Shown: one piece after another, positions 46,640 to 55,179 of the stretch
Layout: every line of letters begins with the position of its first letter
Position numbering within the stretch: the stretch's first letter is position 1
Origin: Amycolatopsis xylanica
Lineage (GTDB): Bacteria; Actinomycetota; Actinomycetes; Mycobacteriales; Pseudonocardiaceae
Assembly (NCBI RefSeq): GCF_900107045.1
Contig: NZ_FNON01000002.1
Location: 744,001-808,000, forward strand
Length of the DNA: 64,000 nt
Direction: 5' to 3'
Notes under the pieces: generated by a model
Told to the model about the DNA's origin: nothing
The model's database searches: none
The model's input: only the letters and a program-made list of their open reading frames with translations
Position numbers and translations under genes: made by a program

Positions 46640-47463
46640 CAGGGCTGTCCGGGCAGATCCGCACGGCTGAAGGCTGGGCGGTCGAACACGCCGTGCTGAC
46701 CGTGACGGACATGTCCGGACAGCAGGTGGCGCGGGTGGTGGCCAACTCGCAGGGTTCGGTGGCCACCCCCGCGCTCCCGCCCGGCGTGTACACGGCGGTG
46801 ATCACCTCGTCCGGCTACAACCCGATCGCGAAGACCGCCCAGATCGGCTCGGACGGCACGGGCTCGATCGGTCACGTCTCACTGGTCCCGGTCGAAGGCG
46901 CACTGGAGCTGCCGCCGCCCGGCCCGTGGACGATCGACCCGGCGCACTCGTCGGTGGTCGCGACCGCCCGCCATCTCGGCATCGCGAGCATCAAGGCCCG
47001 CTTCCCCGAGCTGACCGGCACGATCATGGTCGGCAGGCCGGTCGAGCAGTCGTCGGTGCACGCGGAGATCACCGCGGCGGCCATCGACACCGGCATCAAA
47101 ATGCGCGACGACCACCTGCGCTCGCCCGATTTCCTCGACGTCGACCGCTTCCCGACGATCGTGTTCGACAGCACGGGACTGCGGCAGCGCGGCAGCGACT
47201 CGTGGACGCTCTCGGGGCTTCTGCGGCTGCATGGGGAAGAGCGGTCGATCGACCTGGACCTGCGGTATGGCGGCTACTCGGCCGATCCGTGGGGCGGGGT
47301 GCGGGCGGCTTTTCACGCCGAGACCCAGCTGCATCGGAACGACTTCGCGATCAACTACAACGCGATCATCAGGGCCGGGGTGGCGGCTATCGGGACGAAC
47401 GTGAAGATCGAGCTGGATATCGAGGCCGTGCAGGGCTCGGTTCTGCCTGACCTGGAGGTCTAG
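46636..47463 (+). CDS. YceI-domain protein with N-terminal beta-sandwich repeat
   Basis: A 275-residue protein. Residues 1-85 form one carboxypeptidase-regulatory-like repeat (LSGQIRTAEGWAVEHAVLTV). Residues 96-270 are a YceI lipocalin-like domain: GPWTIDPAHSSVVATARHLG, SSVHAEITAAAIDTGIKMRD, and LHRNDFAINYNAII. YceI proteins bind isoprenoid-like lipids. No signal peptide is seen. The same repeat at the end of the upstream exporter suggests a shared binding partner or a domain exchange. Confidence 0.87.
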   Translation: MTGLSGQIRTAEGWAVEHAVLTVTDMSGQQVARVVANSQGSVATPALPPGVYTAVITSSGYNPIAKTAQIGSDGTGSIGHVSLVPVEGALELPPPGPWTIDPAHSSVVATARHLGIASIKARFPELTGTIMVGRPVEQSSVHAEITAAAIDTGIKMRDDHLRSPDFLDVDRFPTIVFDSTGLRQRGSDSWTLSGLLRLHGEERSIDLDLRYGGYSADPWGGVRAAFHAETQLHRNDFAINYNAIIRAGVAAIGTNVKIELDIEAVQGSVLPDLEV

Positions 47464-47492
47464 GGCGGGCCTGGCGTGGCCGGGTCGCGAAC

Positions 47493-47545
47493 GTGACAAG
47501 GATGGCCCTTGTAACCCTGAGTGTGACAAGGGTGGCCCTTGTTTC
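47493..47545. repeat. Family C palindrome, two degenerate copies
   Basis: GTGACAAGGATGGCCCTTGT at 47493 and GTGACAAGGGTGGCCCTTGT at 47523 are close relatives of the pair at 38610. They follow the YceI gene and could serve as a terminator. Confidence 0.75.
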
Positions 47546-47635
47546 GTCCGTCCATCCCAGGGACGGGCGCCTGGCCGGGGGCTGAATAGCTTGGTTGGGG
47601 GGCTGGGGGATGTGAAGACCACGTAGGCTTTTGCT

Positions 47636-48301
47636 GTGAGTGCCTTTTACGCGGAGGCGCCGGGTATTGGTGTGAGCTGGCTGGACACCGCCGGTCCGCT
47701 GCTGGTGTGGGTCATCGTGTTGAGCTTCGTGTTCGCGGAATGCGCGCTCATCGTGGGGCTCTTCCTGCCCGGTGACTCCCTGCTGTTCGCCGCCGGTGTC
47801 GTGCTGGCGCAGCACGGGTCGGACACGAACGCGTGGCTGCTGTCGGCGGCCGCGCTGGCCGTCGCCGTGCTCGGGAACCAGGTCGGCTACTACATCGGCA
47901 AGCACACCGGGACCAAGCTCATCGCGCGCCGGGGTGGCAAGGTGCTGAACCGCCACAACCTGGAGCGGGCGCAGCGGTTCCTCGACAGACGGGGTTTCTT
48001 CGCGATCGTCGCCGCGCGGTGGATCCCCTGGATCCGCACGCTGGCGCCGCTCATCGCGGGCGCGGCGCGGATGGATCCGCGCCGGTTCGCCGCCGCCACC
48101 GCGGTCGGCGGGCTGTTCTGGGTGCCGACGCTGGTGCTGCTCGGCTACTACGGCGCGGGCCTGCTCGACCAGATCCCCTGGGTCAAGACGGTCGCACTCT
48201 GGGCGAGCATCGCCTTCTTCATCGCCGGCACCGGCTATGGCGTGCTCCGGTACCGGCAGGAAATGCGCAAGCCGATCGACGAGACGGCTAACGCTTCTTA
48301 G
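47636..48301 (+). CDS. DedA-family membrane protein
   Basis: A 221-residue DedA protein: VGLFLPGDSLLFAAGVVLAQ, QVGYYIGKHTG, AARWIPWIRTLAPLIAGAAR. Distinct from the DedA at 37793 in sequence. GTG 47636 is used. Its end overlaps the convergent VOC gene by four bases. Likely role is in membrane lipid or carrier-lipid homeostasis, by family. Confidence 0.9.
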   Translation: MSAFYAEAPGIGVSWLDTAGPLLVWVIVLSFVFAECALIVGLFLPGDSLLFAAGVVLAQHGSDTNAWLLSAAALAVAVLGNQVGYYIGKHTGTKLIARRGGKVLNRHNLERAQRFLDRRGFFAIVAARWIPWIRTLAPLIAGAARMDPRRFAAATAVGGLFWVPTLVLLGYYGAGLLDQIPWVKTVALWASIAFFIAGTGYGVLRYRQEMRKPIDETANAS

Positions 48302-48711
48302 GGCTCTGGGTCCGCCCAGACCTCTAGCTGGATGCCGTCGGGGTCGCGGAAGACGATCACCGCGGCACCCGGCAGAGTGCGAGACGACGACGCCGGCGTG
48401 TACGTCACGCCGTACTCGGTCAGCCGTCGCTCCCACTCCGCCAGGTCCGCGTGCGAAGACACCTTGAAGGCGACATGATCAAGCCCGGTCCGCCGTTCGT
48501 CGAACGAGCGACGCGCCTGCTCGGCGTGCTGGACCAGCATCACGGCGAATTCGTCACCTGGTGAACGGAGAACCACCTTGCGCAGCCCGGTTTCCGGGTC
48601 GTCGCGCCTGGCGGACTCCTCCAGCTCGAGGACACGGGCGTACCAGGGCACGCTCCGGTCCACGTCGGTCACGGTAAGTGCCAGGTGGTGCACAGACCTC
48701 AGCTTTGACAT
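48298..48711 (-). CDS. VOC-family protein
   Basis: A 137-residue vicinal-oxygen-chelate protein: KLRSVHHLALTVTDVDRSVP, LDHVAFKVSSHADLAEWERR, FRDPDGIQLEVWADPEP. The His at the start, the His in LDHVAF and the terminal Glu are typical metal ligands. The start is ATG 48711. It lies about 250 bases downstream of the ethylene-forming-enzyme homologue on the same strand; that gap has no clear gene. Confidence 0.85.
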   Translation of the reverse strand: MSKLRSVHHLALTVTDVDRSVPWYARVLELEESARRDDPETGLRKVVLRSPGDEFAVMLVQHAEQARRSFDERRTGLDHVAFKVSSHADLAEWERRLTEYGVTYTPASSSRTLPGAAVIVFRDPDGIQLEVWADPEP

Positions 48712-48963
48712 GTTCTTGTGGCCGTCCTTCTTTCCGACCCCCGTCGGCGCACTCCGTGGCATATCAAAGCGCCACACCGATGCCGGGCTATCCGGCCCCG
48801 GTGATCAAGGGGCGGCTCCGCCCGTGCTAGTAACTCTTGACCCTGAGTGCTCCATCAGCCTTACACAACTGTCATGAAAGCCAGGAAGACACGTAAAGGA
48901 TTGTTACTAACCGGGGTCATCAACGGTGACAACACACCGCGTGCCCGGAAGACCACGGAAAAC

Positions 48964-50007
48964 TCAGCCGCGCAGGTTCGCCTCGCGCAGGCCGGCCAGC
49001 GTCGACAGGCGATCTTCGGCCTCGATCCTGGCCGTGGTGACCCGATCGGGGTAACACCGGGTGAACATGTTCGTGAAGTGCGTGCCGTAGTGGATGTACT
49101 CGTCCTCGGTCGCCGAACCGGACAGCGGCCGGACACAGGCCTCGAAATTCGGCTCGTGGAAGTACGCCATGGTGAACCGCTCGCGCGTGTTCAGCCGGAC
49201 CTTGTGCGGCGTCGACAGCAGCTCGCCGCCGGTCAGGAACTGCAGGATGTCGCCGGGGAAGACGGTGAACACGCTGGGCACCGGCTCGACGAAGTGCCAC
49301 GGCTCCTCGTTCTCGTACATCCCGGCCATGCTCTCGTCTTCGAGCCAGTTGCGGTTGCGGTGCTCGCCCTCGACCGGCGGCCGGATGAACAGCCCGCCGA
49401 CCTCGTCCTGCGCGGCGATCACCAACAGGCCGTAGTCGGTGTGCGCGCCGATGCCGCGTGAGGTCGCCGTCGACATCGGAGGGAAGCGCAGCACCCGCAT
49501 GTGGTGCCAGCCGTCGACGGTGAGTTTCGTGAGCGCGTCGATCTCCAGGCCGAGCCCGAGCGCGACGAGTTTGAGCAGGTTCTCACCCATGGCGCCGAGT
49601 TCGTCCATGTACGACCGCATTGTCTTTTGATAAGCCTCGTCCGGCCACGGCACGGGCCCGTGGCACGGCCACCCGGCCTCGACCCTCGGGTCGTCCTCGG
49701 GAACGTCCTTGCAGACCGTGAAGATCTCCGAGTAGTCGGCCTCGCCCGCGGTGACCTCCTCGCCGGAGGCGATGTAACCGCTGTAGGTCAGATCACTGAC
49801 GAACCCCGATTTGTGCGCCAAGGGCGATTCGAAGAATCTCTTGCTCGCCTGAAAAGCTTCCAGCGTCTTCTGATCTTGCTCGGGTTCGGCGACGACTTGA
49901 AAGATACCGTCTTCCTGCCACACCCTGATCATCTGCTTGCCGAGGATCTTTTCCGCATTTGTTCCGGTGACTGACACGGGTAGGCTGAAAGTCTGCAAGT
50001 CCGCCAT
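48964..50007 (-). CDS. efe: Ethylene-forming enzyme homologue (2-oxoglutarate/Fe(II) oxygenase)
   Basis: 347 residues, close to the Pseudomonas ethylene-forming enzyme (about 350). Segments I recall from that enzyme recur almost unchanged: SDLTYSGY, ASGEEVTAG, EIFTVCKD, AGWPCHGPVPWP, DGWHHMRVLRFPP, SRGIGAHTDYGLLVIAAQD, then FPGDILQF and STPHKV. Iron ligands His189, Asp191 and His268, 2-oxoglutarate Arg277, and substrate-pocket Glu84, Thr86, Arg171, Tyr192 and Phe283 fall at the same numbers; the last Arg (316 there) is 317 here. The known reactions are 2-oxoglutarate to ethylene plus CO2 and arginine hydroxylation. ATG 50007 follows AAAGGA. The 5' part looks lower in G+C than neighbouring genes. 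It lies 71 bases downstream of an SDR that ends a sugar operon. Confidence 0.9.
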   Translation of the reverse strand: MADLQTFSLPVSVTGTNAEKILGKQMIRVWQEDGIFQVVAEPEQDQKTLEAFQASKRFFESPLAHKSGFVSDLTYSGYIASGEEVTAGEADYSEIFTVCKDVPEDDPRVEAGWPCHGPVPWPDEAYQKTMRSYMDELGAMGENLLKLVALGLGLEIDALTKLTVDGWHHMRVLRFPPMSTATSRGIGAHTDYGLLVIAAQDEVGGLFIRPPVEGEHRNRNWLEDESMAGMYENEEPWHFVEPVPSVFTVFPGDILQFLTGGELLSTPHKVRLNTRERFTMAYFHEPNFEACVRPLSGSATEDEYIHYGTHFTNMFTRCYPDRVTTARIEAEDRLSTLAGLREANLRG

Positions 50008-50078
50008 GGGGATTCCTTTCGCAGGCCGTATTCGCTCAACATAAGCCACACGGAAGGAAAAGGAATCCGGTTCATGGC

Positions 50079-50825
50079 CTAGCGGCCACCACCCACTTGG
50101 AGTACTGATCCGGTCAGATAGGAGGCGGCGGGCGACAGTGCCCAGAGGATGGCTTCGGCGATTTCTTCCGGCTTACCGGCGCGTCCCATCGGGATGGTCG
50201 GCGCTATCCGGTCGAGCCTGTCCGGCAGTCCGGCCGCCGCGTGCAGTCCGGTGTCGACCATGCCGGGCGCGACCGCGTTGACCCGGATGCCTTCCTTGGC
50301 GACCTCTTGGGCCACACCGAAAGTCATAGTGTCCACAGCGGCCTTGGTCGCCGCGTAGTGCACCCACTCGCCCGCTGATCCGGTGCGCGCGGCCGTCGAC
50401 GAGACGTTGACGATCGCGCCACCGGAGCCACCGTGGCGCGTGGACATCCGGCGGATTCCCTCCCGTACACAAAGGAAGACGCCGGTGACGTTCACGTCGA
50501 CCACTCGTCGCACGGTTTCTACCGTTTGCTCGTCCAATCGGCCCGGAGTATTGCCGGTGATCGCCGCATTGTTCACCACGGCGGTGATCGGTCCGAAATT
50601 GGCGGCCGTTTCGAACAATTCGTGAACATCGCTCTCCGACGCGACGTCGCCGCGCACAGTGAGCGCGCGGCGACCGATTTGTTCGATATGGGCCGCGATT
50701 GTTTTGGCGGCTGATACGTCATTCGCGTAATTGATGACGACGTCGTAGCCTTTTTCGGCGGCGAGCACGGCGACGGCGGCGCCGATTCCCCGGCTGCCGC
50801 CGGTCACGATGAGAACTCCGGTCAT
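50079..50825 (-). CDS. SDR-family oxidoreductase
   Basis: A 248-residue classical SDR: TGGSRGIGAAVAVLAAEKGY, VNNAAITGNTPG, VNVSSTAARTGS with the catalytic Ser, YAATKAA, and the terminal LTGSVLQVGGG. The sequence resembles sugar/polyol or 3-oxoacyl reductases. ATG 50825 overlaps the kinase stop by four bases, making it the sixth gene of the sugar operon, though its base composition is somewhat lower in G+C. Confidence 0.88.
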   Translation of the reverse strand: MTGVLIVTGGSRGIGAAVAVLAAEKGYDVVINYANDVSAAKTIAAHIEQIGRRALTVRGDVASESDVHELFETAANFGPITAVVNNAAITGNTPGRLDEQTVETVRRVVDVNVTGVFLCVREGIRRMSTRHGGSGGAIVNVSSTAARTGSAGEWVHYAATKAAVDTMTFGVAQEVAKEGIRVNAVAPGMVDTGLHAAAGLPDRLDRIAPTIPMGRAGKPEEIAEAILWALSPAASYLTGSVLQVGGGR

Positions 50826-51457
50826 ATGGCGAAGTTAACCAACGGCAGGTTCTCCAGCACCAGGTCCGCGCGCGTACGCGTGGCGTCGATGAGGTCGGCG
50901 TTGCGCTGGTCGGAGCCGAGCGCGCGCCGCTTGGCCTCGACGAGCGAGCGCCCGTACCGCCGATGCCGCGAGACGAGCCGTTCGATGCGCTCCGGCTCGT
51001 CCGGCGCGAGGAACCACGCCTCGGTGAGCAGCGGTTTCACCGCGTTCCACGGTTCGGAGTCGAGCAGCAGGTAGTTGCCTTCGGTGATGACCAGCGGCAC
51101 GTCGGCGGGCACCGCCACGGCGCCCGCGATGGGCTCCTCGATCTCACGGCGGAACTCGGGCGCGTACACGGTCTCCCCGCCGGCGGCGAGCCTGCGGACG
51201 AGGTTGACGTACCCATTGGCGTCGAAGGTGTCCGGCGCGCCCTTGCGCTCGGTGCGGTCGAGCCTGCGCAGCTCGACCTGCGCGAGGTGGAACCCGTCCA
51301 TCCCGACCACCACGGCCCGCGAGCCGAGCGCGTTCGCGAGGCTCCACGCGAGCGTCGTCTTGCCGGACGCGGGCGAGCCCACGATGCCCAGCACGCTGCG
51401 CTGACCAGGCTTGGCCATCGCCTGTGCCCTGGTCAGGAGGTCCTCGAACGATGTCAT
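50822..51457 (-). CDS. P-loop sugar/nucleoside kinase (FrcK- or PanK-like)
   Basis: A 211-residue P-loop kinase with GIVGSPASGKTTLAWSLANA (Walker A), VVGMDGFHLAQVELRRLDR (acidic substrate motif), and VITEGNYLLLD. It belongs to the uridine kinase/pantothenate kinase-like group that includes FrcK of the rhizobial fructose transport operon. Coupled by ATGA overlap to both flanking genes. The substrate is likely the imported sugar. Confidence 0.85.
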   Translation of the reverse strand: MTSFEDLLTRAQAMAKPGQRSVLGIVGSPASGKTTLAWSLANALGSRAVVVGMDGFHLAQVELRRLDRTERKGAPDTFDANGYVNLVRRLAAGGETVYAPEFRREIEEPIAGAVAVPADVPLVITEGNYLLLDSEPWNAVKPLLTEAWFLAPDEPERIERLVSRHRRYGRSLVEAKRRALGSDQRNADLIDATRTRADLVLENLPLVNFAI

Positions 51458-52296
51458 TGCTTTCCCTTTCCCTGCACCGCGGTCACCCATGACCGCGGTC
51501 CCGCGTGCCGCACCCGTTCGGCGGCCACCTCGTTGGCGAACCCGATCAGCTCGGGCAGCTCGAACTTCCCCACGCCGTACGCCAGCGCGCCATGCCAGAC
51601 GTCGCCAGCGCCGAGCGTGTCGCGCGCGGCCACCTCAGGCACGGGCACGGACCCTGAAGAGTTCACTGTGGACCAGCGAACGGGATCAGGTCCAGCGGTG
51701 GTGATCACCGTCGGCACGCCACGCTCGTGCAGCCCGGGTCCCGGCACGCGGAACTGCGCGGAACACGCGGCGATGTCCACGAACGGCAGCAGCTCGTCGA
51801 GCACCGGCTTCCAGCTGCCCGCGTCGAGCACCACCGGGATGCCACGCTCGCGCGCCCAGCGGACCGTGCGCAACGCCAGCGCCGGATGATGCCCGTCGAC
51901 AAGCACCGCGGACGCCGGTTTCAGCGGGGTGAGCGCTGGTGCGGGCGTCAGCAGGGCGGCCGCGTTGCGTGAAACGACCGTGCGCTCGCCGTCGTGGTCG
52001 CGCACGGTCGCGGCGCTGACCGCGGGTGGATCCGGGTGCTCGGGCAGCAGGTCGACGACCTCGACGCCATGAGCTTCGAGGTCGGCGCGGGCGAGCGTGG
52101 CCAGCGGGTGTGCGCCGAGGACGGTCAGCAGGGTCGCCTCGCCGCCGAGCGCGGCCACCGTCACCGCGGCGTTCGTCGCAGGCCCCCCGGCCGCGACGTC
52201 CACCGCGAGCGACTGGACCTTCTCGCCGGGCGACGGCAGCTCGGCGACCCGCTGCACGACGTCGACGGTGCACAAACCCGCCAGCACGACACTCAT
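51454..52296 (-). CDS. PfkB-family carbohydrate kinase
   Basis: A 280-residue ribokinase-like kinase. The N-terminal signature is AAGGPATNAAVTVAALGGEA, and the catalytic motif is RDTLGAGDVWHGALAY, with Asp as the base. Probably phosphorylates the imported sugar or its phosphate. ATG 52296 overlaps the ABC ATPase stop by four bases. Two kinases in one operon suggest either two steps or two substrates. Confidence 0.9.
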   Translation of the reverse strand: MSVVLAGLCTVDVVQRVAELPSPGEKVQSLAVDVAAGGPATNAAVTVAALGGEATLLTVLGAHPLATLARADLEAHGVEVVDLLPEHPDPPAVSAATVRDHDGERTVVSRNAAALLTPAPALTPLKPASAVLVDGHHPALALRTVRWARERGIPVVLDAGSWKPVLDELLPFVDIAACSAQFRVPGPGLHERGVPTVITTAGPDPVRWSTVNSSGSVPVPEVAARDTLGAGDVWHGALAYGVGKFELPELIGFANEVAAERVRHAGPRSWVTAVQGKGKQ

Positions 52297-53084
52297 AGCC
52301 CGGCTCTCACCGCCGCCTCGACCTCTTCGACCTCGCCGTTCTCACCGAGCCGCAGCGCACCGGTGAGCAGGCCGACCACCTGGTTCATCGTGTGCGTCTT
52401 CGGCGACACGACCGCCACGCGCTTGCCGAGCCGGTGCACGTGGATGCGGTCGGCGATGTCGAACACGTGCGGCATGTTGTGGCTGATCAGCACCACCGGC
52501 AGGCCACGCTCGCGGATCCGGTCGATCAGCGCGAGCACCTTGCCCGACTCGGCGACGCCCAGCGCGGCCGTCGGCTCGTCCATGATCACCGCCTTGGTGC
52601 CGAACGCGGCCGCCCGCGCCACCGCGACACCCTGGCGCTGCCCGCCGGACAGCGTCTCGACCAGCTGCGTGATCGACTTGACCTTGATGCCGAGCTCGTC
52701 GAGCACCTTCTGCGCCTGCGTGCGCATGGTGCCGGTGTCGAGCTTGCGGAACGGTCCTTTGCGGATCTCCCGGCCCAGGAACATGTTCGACGCGATGTCG
52801 AGCGCGGGCGCGACGGCCAGGTCTTGATAAACCGTCTCGATGCCGACATGCCGCGCGTCCAGCGGCGACTTGAAGTGCACGACCTCGCCGTCGACCTTGA
52901 TCTCACCCTCGTCGGGGATGAGCGCGCCGGACAACGCCTTGATCAGGCTGGACTTCCCGGCGCCGTTGTCACCGACGACCGCGAGCACCTCGCCGGGGAA
53001 GAGGTCGAAGTCGGCGCCGTCGATCGCGGTGACCTGCCCGTAGCGCTTGACCAGGCCGCGTGCTTGCAGCGTTGGTTCGGTCAT
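52293..53084 (-). CDS. Sugar ABC transporter ATPase (FrcA-like)
   Basis: A 263-residue single-domain ATPase: Walker A GDNGAGKSSL, signature LSGGQRQGV, Walker B AVIMDEPTAAL. The short single-cassette form is unlike the double-cassette RbsA and matches FrcA of fructose systems. ATG 53084 follows AGGAGG; the upstream frame is a permease shadow. Energises uptake with the permease at 53081. Confidence 0.92.
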   Translation of the reverse strand: MTEPTLQARGLVKRYGQVTAIDGADFDLFPGEVLAVVGDNGAGKSSLIKALSGALIPDEGEIKVDGEVVHFKSPLDARHVGIETVYQDLAVAPALDIASNMFLGREIRKGPFRKLDTGTMRTQAQKVLDELGIKVKSITQLVETLSGGQRQGVAVARAAAFGTKAVIMDEPTAALGVAESGKVLALIDRIRERGLPVVLISHNMPHVFDIADRIHVHRLGKRVAVVSPKTHTMNQVVGLLTGALRLGENGEVEEVEAAVRAGL

Positions 53085-54052
53085 GCCTTCCTCCTGACGA
53101 CCCGGTCCACGATCACGGCGACGACGAGCAGTGCGCCCGTCGCGACGTCCTGGTAAAGCGCGTCGACGCCCATCTGCGTCAGCCCGGACCGCAGCACGGC
53201 CACGACGAGCGCGCCGAACAGCGTGCCGAGCACCGAGCCACGGCCGCCGAACAGGCTTGTGCCGCCGAGTACGACCGCGGTGATCGAGTCGAGGTTGCCG
53301 AGCTGGAAGGCGTTCGGGTCGGCGTTGGGCACGCGGCCGATCGCCTGCCAGGCCGCGATGCCGAAGATGAACCCGGCGACCACGTACACCGACAGGATGG
53401 TCCGGTTGACCTTGATTCCGGAAAGCCGCGCGGACTCCGGCGCGTTGCCGACGGCGTAGACGTGCTTGCCCCACGCGGTCTTGGTCAGCGCGTACCAGAT
53501 GACGAGGTACATCAGCAGCGCCAGCGTCATGCCGTAGGTGATCGGGATGCCGCCGAAGAGGTACCGGCGGGTGCCGAGCCAGCGCAGCACGCCGTCAGCG
53601 ACCGGGATCGCCTGACCGCCTGCGAGCAGTTTCGCCGACGCGGTCAGCATGGTGAACACGCCGAGCGTGACGATGAACGCGGGCAGCTTGATCCGGGTGA
53701 CCAGCGAGCCGATGACCGCGCCGATCGCGACCGTCACCAGCACGCCGACGAGCAGCGCGACGATGCCGCCGGAGCCGGCCAGCTTCGCCATGATCAGCGT
53801 CGCGACGACCATGGCCGACGCGTTGGACAGGTCGATGCCCGCGGTCAGGATGATCAGCGTCTGGCCGAGCGCGAGCGTGCCGACCACCAGCGACTGCTCG
53901 ACGACCAGCGACAGGTTGTCGAGGTCGAGGAAGGTGGTCGTGGACAGGGAGAACACGATGATCGCGGCGACCAGCGCCAGCGCCGGGCCGACCGCGGGCG
54001 CGCGGAGCAGGAACTCGCCGACGGACGCGCGATCACGGGTGATGGTCGTCAT
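53081..54052 (-). CDS. Sugar ABC transporter permease (RbsC/FrcC-like)
   Basis: A 323-residue inner membrane protein with about eight to ten helices. Family block: LALGQTLIILTAGIDLSNAS, then GNAPESARLSGIKVNRTIL, the RbsC-type EAA-like loop, and AVVLGGTSLFGGRGS. ATG 54052 follows GGGGAGG. Four-base overlaps link it to the ATPase and the binding-protein genes. Confidence 0.92.
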   Translation of the reverse strand: MTTITRDRASVGEFLLRAPAVGPALALVAAIIVFSLSTTTFLDLDNLSLVVEQSLVVGTLALGQTLIILTAGIDLSNASAMVVATLIMAKLAGSGGIVALLVGVLVTVAIGAVIGSLVTRIKLPAFIVTLGVFTMLTASAKLLAGGQAIPVADGVLRWLGTRRYLFGGIPITYGMTLALLMYLVIWYALTKTAWGKHVYAVGNAPESARLSGIKVNRTILSVYVVAGFIFGIAAWQAIGRVPNADPNAFQLGNLDSITAVVLGGTSLFGGRGSVLGTLFGALVVAVLRSGLTQMGVDALYQDVATGALLVVAVIVDRVVRRKA

Positions 54053-55062
54053 TTCTGGCCTCCCCAGCAGTTCTCCAGGCCCCACGCGGTGTCGTGGCTT
54101 TCGATGCCGGGCAGCGGCTTGTCGGTGATGACCGCGGAGCCGGTGTTGATGAACCCGCTCGGCTTCTTGCCGGTCTTCGCGTACTCGACGGCCGCGAGCA
54201 CGCCCTGTTCGGCCATCTTCTTCGGAAACTGCATGACGGTGGCCGCGTACTGGCCGTCCTTGACGTTTCGGACGCCTTCGCAGCCGCCGTCGATCGAGCC
54301 CATGACGACCTTGCTGACCAGCCCGCGTGCCTGCAGCGCCGCGTACGCGCCGCGGCCCATCGGCTCGTTCATCGAATAGACGGCGTTGATGTCGGTCGTG
54401 CGCTGCAGCAGGTTCTCCATGCCCTGCTGGGCCAGGCTCTGGTCACCGTTCGCCGGCGTGTGGCCCTTGATCTCGGGGCTCGCGTCGGTCAGCCCGATGC
54501 CCTTGAGGAAGCCGGTGTGGCGCGCGGTGTCGACCGTGCTGCCCGCGGTCCCGTCGACCATGAGCAGCTTGGGCGCGGCGCCCTGGAGCCCGGCCTTGAC
54601 GTACGCGCCCTGCTGGCGGCCCGCCTCGAAGTTGTCCGTGGCGAAGGTGGCGTCGACGGCCGTGTCCGGGTCGGTCGCGGTGTCGAGCGCGATGACCAGC
54701 ACGCCCTTCGCGCGGGCGCGGCCGATCGCGTCCAGCACGCCGGTGGACGAGCTCGGCGTGATGAGGATGGTGGTCGCGCCCTGCTGGAGCAGGTTCTCGA
54801 TGGCGCGGACCTGGCCGTCGTTGTCACCGTCGAACTGGCCCGCCAGTGCGCTGAAGTCGGCGCCCTGCGCGGCCGCGGCGGCCTTGGCCGCGGCTCTCAG
54901 CTCGACGAAATAGGGATTGGTGTCGGTCTTGGTGACCAGCCCGACCTTGGCCTTGCCGCCTTCGCCCGCTGTGGTCTTGCCGCCCCACTGGCGCTCGACC
55001 GTGCAGGCGGAGGTCAACAGGAGCACGGCTGTCGCGGCGATCGCGAGACAACGATGTCTCAT
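54049..55062 (-). CDS. Sugar-binding lipoprotein (RbsB/FrcB-like)
   Basis: A 337-residue substrate-binding protein. Its lipobox LLLTSAC directs lipidation and surface anchoring. The periplasmic-binding-protein fold starts KVGLVTKTDTNPYFVELRAA, with ITPSSSTGVLDAIGRA and VIALDTATDP. A D-ribose/fructose-type ligand is likely. ATG 55062 follows GGAGGTAGG. It heads the operon and is divergent from the LacI gene across a 24-base perfect palindrome. Confidence 0.92.
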   Translation of the reverse strand: MRHRCLAIAATAVLLLTSACTVERQWGGKTTAGEGGKAKVGLVTKTDTNPYFVELRAAAKAAAAAQGADFSALAGQFDGDNDGQVRAIENLLQQGATTILITPSSSTGVLDAIGRARAKGVLVIALDTATDPDTAVDATFATDNFEAGRQQGAYVKAGLQGAAPKLLMVDGTAGSTVDTARHTGFLKGIGLTDASPEIKGHTPANGDQSLAQQGMENLLQRTTDINAVYSMNEPMGRGAYAALQARGLVSKVVMGSIDGGCEGVRNVKDGQYAATVMQFPKKMAEQGVLAAVEYAKTGKKPSGFINTGSAVITDKPLPGIESHDTAWGLENCWGGQK

Positions 55063-55136
55063 GGGTTGCCTACCTCCGAAATGATGATCGTGAGGCTCTC
55101 GATGCCCCCGGACCGTAGACAGGCCTATGCTGACTC

Positions 55137-55160
55137 GCAAGCGTTTGCGCAAACGCTTGC
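55137..55160. promoter_or_regulatory. Perfect 24-base LacI-type operator
   Basis: A fully self-complementary site, half GCAAGCGTTTGC followed by its complement GCAAACGCTTGC. The central GCGCAAACGC part is typical of LacI-family operators. It lies 20 bases before the lacI-type start and 75 bases before the sugar-binding-protein start, so one regulator can control both. Confidence 0.8.
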
Positions 55161-55179
55161 AATCGTCAGAAGGGTGCTC

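Noticed and set aside
48837..48870. TTGACC with a possible -10 on the plus strand downstream of the efe homologue
   Set aside because: The -10 candidate is poor and no plus-strand gene follows; antisense transcription cannot be argued from sequence alone.
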